Assembly (NCBI GenBank): GCA_030431975.1
Contig: JAUIHP010000003.1
Coordinates: 186,001 to 250,000, forward strand
Reading direction: 5' to 3'
DNA: 64,000 nt
From: a bacterium
GTDB lineage: Bacteria > Eisenbacteria > RBG-16-71-46 > CAIMUX01
Shown piece by piece: positions 44,525 through 51,439 of the stretch. Made by a program: the position numbers and the translations under genes. Numbering within the stretch: position 1 is the first letter of the stretch; each line of letters begins with the position of its first letter. Under the pieces are notes generated by a model. That model was not told the DNA's origin. It saw only the letters and a program-made list of their open reading frames with translations, and did no database searches.

Positions 44525-45019
44525 CTAGAGTTCACCACAGTCCGCGATACGGACTTCCTTCGACGTGGCGCCGCTCTCCGATCCTACGGCTTCGACGTCT
44601 TCCAGGACGTCCAATCCGTCGACGACCTTTCCGAAGACGACGTGCTTTCCGTCCAGCCACTCCGTCTTGACGGTGCAGAGGAAGAATTGCGAGCCATTGG
44701 TGTGAGGTCCGGCGTTGGCCATGGAAAGGATTCCCTTTCCGGTGTGTTCCAGCTCGAAGTTCTCGTCGTCGAAGCGGTCTCCGTAGATCGACTTTCCACC
44801 GGTTCCGTTGTGGTTGGTGAAGTCTCCGCCCTGACACATGAATCCGGGGATGACGCGGTGGAAGGTGCTGTCCTTGTAGCCGAATCCCTTTTCACCCGTG
44901 CAAAGTGCGCGGAAGTTCTCCGCCGTCTTCGGGACGACGTCCGCGGCCAACTCCATAGTGATCCGGCCGGCGGGTTCGCCGCCGATGGAAACGTCAAAAA
45001 AGACCTTGGGATTGGCCAT
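44525..45019 (-). CDS. cyclophilin-type peptidyl-prolyl isomerase, eukaryote-like
   Basis: 164 residues and a single cyclophilin domain. It catalyses cis-trans isomerisation of Xaa-Pro bonds; lacking a signal peptide, it is cytoplasmic. It aligns without gaps with eukaryotic cyclophilin A numbering: Arg55 (STFHRVIPG), Phe60, Met61 and Gln63 (FMCQGGDF), Ala101, Phe113, Trp121, Leu122 and His126 (EWLDGKH) are all in place. The stretches [20 protein letters not shown] and [10 protein letters not shown] are the eukaryotic form, not the shorter loop of typical bacterial PpiA/PpiB. Trp121 predicts cyclosporin sensitivity. It is divergent from the 3D-domain gene. Confidence 0.95.
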   Translation of the reverse strand: MANPKVFFDVSIGGEPAGRITMELAADVVPKTAENFRALCTGEKGFGYKDSTFHRVIPGFMCQGGDFTNHNGTGGKSIYGDRFDDENFELEHTGKGILSMANAGPHTNGSQFFLCTVKTEWLDGKHVVFGKVVDGLDVLEDVEAVGSESGATSKEVRIADCGEL

Positions 45020-45090
45020 GGGGAGTCCTTTCCTTGCTCTACGAGCCTCAATCGGATTTCAAACGTGAGCGCGTAGTGTATCGTCCCGAT

Positions 45091-45585
45091 ATGAGCCCGC
45101 ACAGCAGGAAACTCGGCCGGACTCACCGCGCCGACTTCGCCCGCCTCCGTCGCGGCATGGCGCACCCTGTCCGTGGTGGCCGTTCGGGTAGGATCGATGC
45201 GCTCGGCTGGATCGCGGCCTGCCTGGCCTTGGTCTCACTCCTCTCCTGCGCGGGAACGAACTCTCATCGCAAGGAGCTGGTCGTGACCGCGACCGCCTAC
45301 AATTCGTTGCCGGATCAGACGGAGGGCGATCCCGAAATCGGCGCCTGGGGTGATCGGCTCGATCCGGCGGTGCCGTCGATTGCCGTCTCCCGGGACCTCG
45401 AGAAGATGGGGCTGACTCGGGGCGCGCGCCTTCGAATCGAAGGATTCGAGAGAGAGTTCATCGTTCTCGACCGGATGAACCGTCGCTGGGAGCGACGTAT
45501 CGATATCTACATGGGGGTGGATCGCCAAGCGGCGCTCAACTGGGGGAAGCGGGAGGTCCGGATCACGTTCCTCCCGCAACCGTAG
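45091..45585 (+). CDS. 3D-domain lipoprotein
   Basis: About 164 residues. A basic N-terminus and hydrophobic segment (LGWIAACLALVSLLSCAG) end in the lipobox LLSC, so it is a lipoprotein. The mature domain (LVVTATAYNSLPDQTEGDP, AVPSIAVSRDL, GARLRIEGFEREFIVLDRMNRRWERRIDIYMG) follows the 3D-domain pattern found in cell-wall lytic enzymes (MltA-like and YuiC-like double-psi barrels). One of the canonical aspartates in VLDRMNRRWERRIDIYMG is retained with spacing typical of the family. The start could instead be 45157; neither has a clear ribosome site. A murein-related role is inference. Confidence 0.7.
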   Translation: MSPHSRKLGRTHRADFARLRRGMAHPVRGGRSGRIDALGWIAACLALVSLLSCAGTNSHRKELVVTATAYNSLPDQTEGDPEIGAWGDRLDPAVPSIAVSRDLEKMGLTRGARLRIEGFEREFIVLDRMNRRWERRIDIYMGVDRQAALNWGKREVRITFLPQP

Positions 45586-45602
45586 CCTGTAGTGCACGGA
45601 CA

Positions 45603-45635
45603 GGTCCGGTACCAGGCCTCACCTGGACCCGGACC
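45603..45635. terminator. hairpin between convergent genes
   Basis: GGTCCGG/CCGGACC (7 bp) and CCAGG/CCTGG (5 bp) stack across a 2x2 internal loop around a 5-base loop. It lies between the convergent 3D-domain and M42 genes. There is no T-run, so termination strength is uncertain. Confidence 0.5.
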
Positions 45636-45737
45636 GCGAAGGCCGGGGGCCGTCCCGTTCCGACGCCGACCGGCGGCGACTACGGGCTTGAGAAGTCCTC
45701 GCAGCAATGCCTTCGGGGCGGACTGGCCCAATCAGGG

Positions 45738-46985
45738 TCAGTCGCTTTTGGCGGGACGATGGCTGAGCGCGGAGGCGTCGTCCAAGCGCGGATGCGCATC
45801 CTTCAGATCCTGCGCCCGAATCCCTTCGCCTCCGTTCATCCCGTCCATGTGTCGAACCGTTTCATAGAGGGCATGAATGGCGGCGTCCAAGTCACCGGTG
45901 TGGCCGGACTCCGAGATGGTGTGCATGTTCCGAATCGGAAACCCGATCGACGCCGCCGCAGAGTCGATGGACGCGAGAACGGCTGCCATGGCGTCCGTGC
46001 CGGTGTCCCGACCGACGACTTCGTGTTGGACCGGAATGCCGTGCTCTTTGGCGACGCCGGTAAACATCGTGTTGAGTGCGACACTGGTTACCGAGCCGTG
46101 TGAAAGTGTGAATCCGGATCCCATCTCCACGGTTTCGTAGCGGCGATCATCGACGCCCGGCGCCGCGGTCAGGTCATGGGAAACATCGACTCCAATGGTC
46201 ACGTCCGGGCGGAAGGTTTCGGCGAGAACGCGGCTTCCGAAACGACCAATCTCTTCATAGGTTGCGATTGCACCAAGGAAGCGCACGTTGCGCAGGCCCC
46301 CGGCTTCGGCGAGGAGTCGTGTCACTTCGGTGGTCACGAAGCAACCGAGTCCGTTGTCGAGGTAGGCGCCCAGGAACGTGTTCGGAGAAAACCCGCGTTC
46401 AATCGGTCGGTCATAGAGAATGGGGTCACCGGGCCGGATACCCAGAGCCTCGATCTGCTTCTTCTTGTCTTTGCCGTGGATGAGAAGCTCGAGATAGAGC
46501 ATCTCCGGCTTGATCCCTTTGCCCCCGGTCCGGAGCGCCGGATCCGCGAAGTGGATGGCTCCCAGCGCTTCGATGGTTCCGCCCCGAAGCGTCCGCCACT
46601 GCCCCGGCGTTTCCGGATCCTCACTGAAGAGCTTGACCTTGTGTCCAATAAGCGTCGTCGGCAGCATCGAGTCGCTGTTGACCCAGATCTTTCCGTCGTC
46701 GCCGACGCTGCGAACCTGCATCCGAATCTTGTCGGCGTGGCCGATGACCATCACGGAAAAAGCGTCCGGTGACTCCGGGGCCGTGTCGACGACGATGCCC
46801 GCGTTTCCCTTGAACGTATGAATACGCCAATCCGACGGGATGAAGGACTGGAAGTGCGGCTCGAGCAGGCTTCGGGTCATCGAGGCTTCCAGCCCGATGG
46901 GGCTCGGAGCATCGAGGATGCGGCGCATGAGTTCGAACCGGTCATCCGACATCGGTTGCTGCCAGGGGGCTTCTGAGTGGGACAC
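45738..46985 (-). CDS. M42-type metallo-aminopeptidase
   Basis: 415 residues. The two-zinc ligand set of the M42/glutamyl-aminopeptidase family is visible: His in MVIGHADKIR, bridging Asp in GAYLDNGLG, catalytic Glu pair in ATYEEIGRFGS, Asp in IGVDVSHD and the last His in SESGHTGDLDA. The inserted domain (about 75-180) matches the beta-barrel of this family, which assembles into large tetrahedral particles. It trims small peptides in the cytoplasm. The GTG at 46985 is chosen because AAAGGAGAAA precedes it; an ATG eleven codons later is possible. It is divergent from the haem-porin operon. Confidence 0.88.
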   Translation of the reverse strand: MSHSEAPWQQPMSDDRFELMRRILDAPSPIGLEASMTRSLLEPHFQSFIPSDWRIHTFKGNAGIVVDTAPESPDAFSVMVIGHADKIRMQVRSVGDDGKIWVNSDSMLPTTLIGHKVKLFSEDPETPGQWRTLRGGTIEALGAIHFADPALRTGGKGIKPEMLYLELLIHGKDKKKQIEALGIRPGDPILYDRPIERGFSPNTFLGAYLDNGLGCFVTTEVTRLLAEAGGLRNVRFLGAIATYEEIGRFGSRVLAETFRPDVTIGVDVSHDLTAAPGVDDRRYETVEMGSGFTLSHGSVTSVALNTMFTGVAKEHGIPVQHEVVGRDTGTDAMAAVLASIDSAAASIGFPIRNMHTISESGHTGDLDAAIHALYETVRHMDGMNGGEGIRAQDLKDAHPRLDDASALSHRPAKSD

Positions 46986-47161
46986 AGACGTTTCTCCTTT
47001 CACGAATCTGCAAGATTCACCCGTACAGGGGCCTCGGGTCAACCGTGAAGCGGAAAGGGTCGCGTCGGACCAGATTTCGCAGAATCTAGGTATCTGCGGG
47101 CTGGCTTCCTCCGACTGCTTGTTGGAACATCCACCCGGTGGCCGATTTGGAAGGAGTCGAC

Positions 47162-48256
47162 TTGTTCGTCACTGTCCTGGTTATGGTCCTGCTTGGGACG
47201 TTGCTCTTGCCCGATCCCGCGGAGGCCATACCCCGGTACTCCGCGCGCTACCAACAGAACTGCAACCTCTGCCATCACAATCCCACCGGCGGGGGAATGC
47301 GAAGCGCGTACGCCTCGCAGTTTCTGATCCCCATGGAAATGTCGGCGGTGCCGTGGACCGAGGAAGAACAGGTCCGCCGCCTCGACGGGCAGATTACGGA
47401 ATCCATCTCGGTCGGAGCCGATCTCCGAACCCTGTACTTGAACTCCGAGGAAGGCAACAACCCGGAGGGCTTTTTCCAAATGCAGGGCGATCTGTACGTC
47501 CTGTTCGAAGTGGATCCCAAGATCTCCTTTTACTTCGACCGCGGACAGAGCCAGACGCGCGAGTTGTTCGCTTTGGGTTATGTCCTTCCTGCGAATGGAT
47601 ACGTCAAAGTCGGCCGCTTCACACCGGCCTACGGATGGCGTTTCGCGGACCACAACCTGTGGGTTCGATCACAGTTGGGATACGCCCCACCCGCAAACAC
47701 CGACACGGGTGTTGAAGTCGGTTTCTATCCCGGATCCGCGGCGTTGCACGTAGGCATCGTCAACGGCGCGCAGGGTGCGGCGTTCGATGCGGATGACAGG
47801 CCGGCGCTGAGTTTGCGCGCAGCGTGGCGGCAACGTTTGGGACCCGTTTCCGTGGCGGCCGGAGGTTCGTACAGATACAACGACGCCGAAGTCGGGCTCG
47901 AACGTGCGGCGGGTCCTTTTGGTTCCGTACACGTCGGCCCCCTGACCTGGGTGGGGGAGGCCGATTGGCGTCGGGATGAGTCCGGGGCCGGGACGGACGA
48001 GTGGGTGACCAGCCATGAGGTGACCTGGGCGCTGCGCCGTGGCGTCGATGCGCGGATCACGTATGACTTCTGGGATCCGGACACAGACCTGACGACCGGC
48101 TCGCGATCACGAATGGGTGGTGGCTTCGATACGTTGCTCTATCCGTTCTTCGGGTTGCAGGCAATGGTCCACCGGTGGGAACACGAGGATGGGACGGCCA
48201 CTGCGGGCCTGCGGGAATATACGGAGGCGCTGATCCTGGCTCACTTCCTGTTCTGA
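47162..48256 (+). CDS. outer-membrane porin-like protein with an N-terminal haem motif
   Basis: 364 residues. A TTG start at 47162, six bases after GGAAGGAG, gives a clean signal peptide (MFVTVLVMVLLGTLLLPDPAEA). Just after cleavage lies a single CxxCH haem site (NCNLCHHNPTGGG). The remainder is a beta-barrel of about 14-16 strands with aromatic girdles, ending ...ALILAHFLF with the C-terminal Phe typical of outer-membrane proteins. This pairing of a c-haem plug with a barrel resembles porin-cytochrome parts used to move electrons or haem compounds across the outer membrane. It begins an operon with a YceI protein and a cytochrome lipoprotein. Confidence 0.8.
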   Translation: MFVTVLVMVLLGTLLLPDPAEAIPRYSARYQQNCNLCHHNPTGGGMRSAYASQFLIPMEMSAVPWTEEEQVRRLDGQITESISVGADLRTLYLNSEEGNNPEGFFQMQGDLYVLFEVDPKISFYFDRGQSQTRELFALGYVLPANGYVKVGRFTPAYGWRFADHNLWVRSQLGYAPPANTDTGVEVGFYPGSAALHVGIVNGAQGAAFDADDRPALSLRAAWRQRLGPVSVAAGGSYRYNDAEVGLERAAGPFGSVHVGPLTWVGEADWRRDESGAGTDEWVTSHEVTWALRRGVDARITYDFWDPDTDLTTGSRSRMGGGFDTLLYPFFGLQAMVHRWEHEDGTATAGLREYTEALILAHFLF

Positions 48257-48290
48257 TCCACCGAATGAGCGGTGAGTCGAAGTCCAAACA

Positions 48291-48390
48291 GAAGGGTTCT
48301 GTGACGAAGAAGGCTCTGTGACCAAGAAGGCCCTGAGATGAAGAAGGCCCTGAGATGAAGAAGGTTCGAAGATGAAGAAGGTTCTGAGAT
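48291..48390 (+). repeat. 17-bp tandem repeat, about six units
   Basis: Units of 17 bases (consensus gaagaaggttctgagat; the first is 15) run without gaps up to the start of the yceI-like gene. Each unit contains an AAGAAGG Shine-Dalgarno-like tract and creates a start codon at its junction. Because 17 is not a multiple of three, the starts fall in all three frames. Confidence 0.92.
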
Positions 48391-48392
48391 GA
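48301..48392 (+). other. chain of five overlapping minicistrons
   Basis: Starts at 48301 (GTG), 48318 (GTG), 48338, 48355 and 48372 (ATG) encode MTKKAL, MTKKALR, MKKALR, MKKVRR and MKKVLR. Every stop codon overlaps the next start as GTGA or ATGA, and the last overlaps the yceI-like ATG at 48389. AAGAAGG inside each mini-frame lies seven bases before the next ATG. The first may begin at 48265 as an 18-codon leader. Ribosomes could pass by reinitiation from one to the next into yceI. Whether any is translated cannot be told from sequence. Confidence 0.6.
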
Positions 48393-49054
48393 AGATGCAG
48401 GGTCCCAGCAGCACAACGATCGACAAGCTTCCGATGAACCATCTGTTGAAGCAGGCGTCGGTCGGGTTCCTTCGCGCAGTCGCGCTGCTTGTCGGAGTTG
48501 CATCGTGCTTCGTTTCCGCAGACGCGGCGCGGTTCGAGATCACTGCCGGTGATGACGGCAATCAGGTCGAGTTCTTCTCGACGGCCCCGATGGAGAGCTT
48601 CAGCGGAAAGACGGACCAGATTTCAGGTTGGTTGGATCTCGACCCGGCGTCGGTGGGGGACACGGTCGGTGTGCGAATCGAAGTCGACCTCGCCTCGCTC
48701 GATACCGGTATCGATCTTCGAAATCAGCATATGCGGGAAAACCATCTGGAGACGGAAACCTACCCGGTAGCCGTGTTCGAGGGGGCGGGCTTGGGACCCG
48801 CGCTCGGTGCCCTCGCCGTTGGAAAAACCCTTTCCACGACTGCGAACGGGACCTTTGACCTTCACGGTGTCCGCAAACCAATGCAAGCCCAACTCGAACT
48901 GACGTTGATGGACGGAGGAGCCCTTCGAGTTTCCGCTCAGTTCGACGTCCTACTCGAGGATCACAAGATCTCGCGGCCGAAGTTTCTCTTTCTCAAACTC
49001 AATGAAAAGCAAGAGGTCACGGTCGACTTCACGGCACGACCCACGGAGGATTGA
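48389..49054 (+). CDS. secreted YceI-family protein
   Basis: 221 residues. After a hydrophilic start, a signal peptide (ASVGFLRAVALLVGVASCFVSADA) leads into a YceI lipocalin-like barrel: DAARFEITAGDDGNQVEFFSTAPMESFSGKT is the typical first-strand region, and VDLASLDTGIDLRNQHMRENHLETETYPVAVF is the conserved centre. The family binds isoprenoid lipids such as polyprenyl chains or quinones in the periplasm. The start at 48389 follows the repeat-derived AAGAAGG; a second ATG at 48434 gives a shorter signal. The stop overlaps the next start (TGATG). Position between two cytochrome-type proteins fits a redox or quinone-linked role (inference). Confidence 0.9.
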   Translation: MKMQGPSSTTIDKLPMNHLLKQASVGFLRAVALLVGVASCFVSADAARFEITAGDDGNQVEFFSTAPMESFSGKTDQISGWLDLDPASVGDTVGVRIEVDLASLDTGIDLRNQHMRENHLETETYPVAVFEGAGLGPALGALAVGKTLSTTANGTFDLHGVRKPMQAQLELTLMDGGALRVSAQFDVLLEDHKISRPKFLFLKLNEKQEVTVDFTARPTED

Positions 49055-49716
49055 TGCGTTCAAAGATCGTCTTCACGAACTGGCTGGGGCTGTGCGCCGG
49101 CGTTTTCCTGGCCTTGGTCGTAGGATGCTCCGACGAAGGTGACTCACCGACCGAGCCGGATCCCAATCCCTCGGCATCCATTCAGGAACTCGTGCCGGCG
49201 CGGACGGTCGTCGGTGACTCCGTCATTGTCGTCGGCGCGGACTTCGGAGACGCGCCGGAAGGTCGCACTGTGATGTTCACGGGCGCGGCTTCCGCAGCCT
49301 CCATCCTCTCGTGGGGTGATGAAGAGATCCTGGTCACGGTTCCGGCAAACGCCACGGCCGGTCCCATTCGGATCGTTGGGGGCGACGACACCGTGGACGG
49401 ACCGAACTTCGACGTCGCTCCCGAAGTCGTTTCCTTCAAGAGCGACCTGGTGCCCTTTTTCCAGGCACAAGGTTGTCAGAGCTGCCACTTTGGAAGCGGG
49501 GGCAGTTCCGGTCTTTCGGTCCTTTCCGCGGCCGAGGTCATTTCCGGAGGAACTCGTGGAGCCGGTGTCGTGCCCCGGCGATCAGGGCAAAGCCTGCTCG
49601 TCGACGCTCTGAAAGGCGACGGAATGCCTCGCATGCCTCAGGGAGGCAATGCGGTTCCGGCAGCTGCATTGCAGCTGGTCGAGGATTGGATCGACCAGGG
49701 AGCGCGAGACAACTAG
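49054..49716 (+). CDS. lipoprotein with IPT/TIG domain and a c-haem domain
   Basis: 220 residues. The signal ends in a lipobox (GVFLALVVGCSDE). An IPT/TIG immunoglobulin-like domain follows (about 45-125: SIQELVPARTVVGDSVIVVGADFG, AGPIRIVGGDDTVDGPNF). A small cytochrome-c domain then carries one CxxCH (FFQAQGCQSCHFGSGG) and the distal-Met region GDGMPRMPQGG, a likely sixth haem ligand. It ends in a helix LQLVEDWIDQGA typical of such c-type domains. Coupled to yceI by TGATG. It probably carries electrons on the periplasmic face for the haem-motif porin two genes upstream (inference). Confidence 0.85.
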   Translation: MRSKIVFTNWLGLCAGVFLALVVGCSDEGDSPTEPDPNPSASIQELVPARTVVGDSVIVVGADFGDAPEGRTVMFTGAASAASILSWGDEEILVTVPANATAGPIRIVGGDDTVDGPNFDVAPEVVSFKSDLVPFFQAQGCQSCHFGSGGSSGLSVLSAAEVISGGTRGAGVVPRRSGQSLLVDALKGDGMPRMPQGGNAVPAAALQLVEDWIDQGARDN

Positions 49717-49822
49717 CCCGGCGCGACCCGGGTGCATGACCCAACAGCTCGAACTCGCACGGCCACCCGCCCGGAGGTTGTGGGCAAGTCCCCGGCCGGA
49801 GTGGCCGATCTAACCCTCATGT

Positions 49823-49863
49823 AGCGCAGATTTACGACGGCTCGGCCCGAGCCGGTCTGCGCT
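49823..49863 (+). promoter_or_regulatory. 5' leader hairpin before 49877
   Basis: Outer arms AGCGCAGA/TCTGCGCT (8 bp) and inner arms CGGCTCGG/CCGAGCCG (8 bp around one base) form a long hairpin ending five bases before the GGAGGG ribosome site. It could shield or expose the ribosome site, or act as a terminator for the cytochrome operon. Confidence 0.5.
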
Positions 49864-49876
49864 CATCGGAGGGTGG

Positions 49877-50632
49877 ATGCTCTGGAAGATTGGTTTGGTC
49901 CTCGTCATTCTCGGGATGGCAGTGACCGCCTCCAGCTGTCACTTCTTCGGCTCGTTCGCCGAACAGATGACAGAGCAGCGACAGGTTTCGGTCGCGACTT
50001 GGAACCCGAAGACGAAGGCGCCCCTCTCTGCCGTCGTCGATACGACGAGTAAAACGCGAATCCGGGTCGAGGCGAGAGTCGAGACTCCGCAAAGTGTGCT
50101 CGACGAAGGGGATCTGGCGGGGATCTCCGAGTTTCGCGTGCCGTTCAATCTGATCGTGCGGGACCGGGACGGGCGGGATGTCCATCGCGAAGCCGGCGCC
50201 GTCAGAGCCACGCAAATCGTTCCAGAGCCTGAGAGCCCTCACTTCGACAACTTCGATCCGGTCGTTACTGCCAGTTTCGAAACGCAGGCCTTCGCCCCCG
50301 GCCCCGGCGGCTTCCTCGAGATCCTGGTCGACGCCGACACGGTCTCAGAGCGTGGCTTTCCTGTGCGCCGGATTCAGGTGATCACGTTGGATCGCGTCCC
50401 GGAAGACTTGCAGCGACATGCCATGGGAGGGGTCGCCTCGCTCATCGTGGGGCCGGCTCTCTTTCTCCTCGGTGGGTTGGTTCTCGTCATCGGTCTGTTC
50501 CTGCGCTCCGGACAAAAGAAGCGGAAGCAGGCGGCCTACGCGGGACCGGTTCCGGCCTCGTCTACGACCCGAAGCGTAGGGAAGACCGCTCTTGGTCAGG
50601 GTCGCGTTCCCCCACCGCCGCCATCCTCTTGA
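49877..50632 (+). CDS. two-span membrane protein of unknown function
   Basis: 251 residues. An N-terminal hydrophobic segment (LWKIGLVLVILGMAVTASSC) and a second near the C-terminus (ASLIVGPALFLLGGLVLVIGLFL) flank a beta-rich outside domain of about 150 residues (SKTRIRVEARVETP, FRVPFNLIVRDRDG). The tail is cytoplasmic and Pro/Lys-rich (KKRKQAAYAG, PPPPPSS). No family is recognised. GGAGGG lies only three bases before the ATG, closer than usual, so the start may be slightly different. Confidence 0.65.
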   Translation: MLWKIGLVLVILGMAVTASSCHFFGSFAEQMTEQRQVSVATWNPKTKAPLSAVVDTTSKTRIRVEARVETPQSVLDEGDLAGISEFRVPFNLIVRDRDGRDVHREAGAVRATQIVPEPESPHFDNFDPVVTASFETQAFAPGPGGFLEILVDADTVSERGFPVRRIQVITLDRVPEDLQRHAMGGVASLIVGPALFLLGGLVLVIGLFLRSGQKKRKQAAYAGPVPASSTTRSVGKTALGQGRVPPPPPSS

Positions 50633-50743
50633 GGGTTGGTTGAGACTCGGTGCCGTCGTAGGCTCAGCAAAGAGCGTCCTTCTACTTTCTCCAGGATGCT
50701 TTCGAACGCCAAGAATCTGCCTCTGCCGGGGAACGGAGCTGGC

Positions 50744-51292
50744 ATGAAGTACCGACGCCGAACGCTACAGACCGGGGTTTCCTTACTTTGTCTCGTTTCC
50801 GGCCTGCTTGCGTGCTCTGACGGGGAACCCGTAGTGCAGGAGCCGGAACCGGAGCTTCCGATTCTACAGGGGTCGGAGTTCGATCTGGGCTTCGGGGCCT
50901 GCGGAGGTGTGGAAGGATTCGAAGGATATCAAGCCTACAGCTACGGTAGAGACGACTTGCTCGGACTTCGCGTCTCTTTCGGCTCCCGCGACGGCGAAGA
51001 AGGGTGGCACGTACTTTCGGTCGGCCAAGGTGCGCTCATCGATCTTCTCGTCTTTGAAGATCCGTCCCCCACGTACTTCTGCGATGACGTCGGTGCGGAA
51101 GTGGTCCTGGAGGAGTGGGAGGCGTCACAAGGAACGGTCCAGGTCTGGTTGGGGCCGTTCATCGAAGGCGATCTTCGTGAAGTCGAAGTGCGCCTCGACC
51201 GTGTTCTCTTTGAAGAGGTGGACGGTGACGGACAGCAACTCCTCGATCACCTGACGATCGGTCGCAGCACCGCGGGATGGCTGCCCGGCTGA
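50744..51292 (+). CDS. hypothetical lipoprotein
   Basis: 182 residues. The ATG at 50744 gives a lipoprotein signal (TGVSLLCLVSGLLACSDGE, lipobox LLAC). The mature protein is acidic and beta-rich (GSEFDLGFGACGGVEGF, GTVQVWLGPFIEGDLREVEVRL). Two cysteines after the lipid anchor may pair. The frame stays open to 50636 but upstream codons are not protein-like. No family is recognised. It is convergent with the cystathionine beta-synthase gene. Confidence 0.65.
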   Translation: MKYRRRTLQTGVSLLCLVSGLLACSDGEPVVQEPEPELPILQGSEFDLGFGACGGVEGFEGYQAYSYGRDDLLGLRVSFGSRDGEEGWHVLSVGQGALIDLLVFEDPSPTYFCDDVGAEVVLEEWEASQGTVQVWLGPFIEGDLREVEVRLDRVLFEEVDGDGQQLLDHLTIGRSTAGWLPG

Positions 51293-51439
51293 TTCGCGCC
51301 GAGCCTCTCGGTCGAGTCGCGGAACTGACTCTTGATCTGCCCCCATGAGGATGATCGGGACGAGATCACACGTCTCGGCATCGCACTCGCTGTCGGCTCC
51401 CCGGTAAACGCCGCCGCCCGGCTGTTCTCGATCTCGGCC

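Noticed and set aside
48291-48390. CRISPR or transposon-end repeats
   Set aside because: Units are 17 bp with no spacers and no transposase or cas gene nearby.
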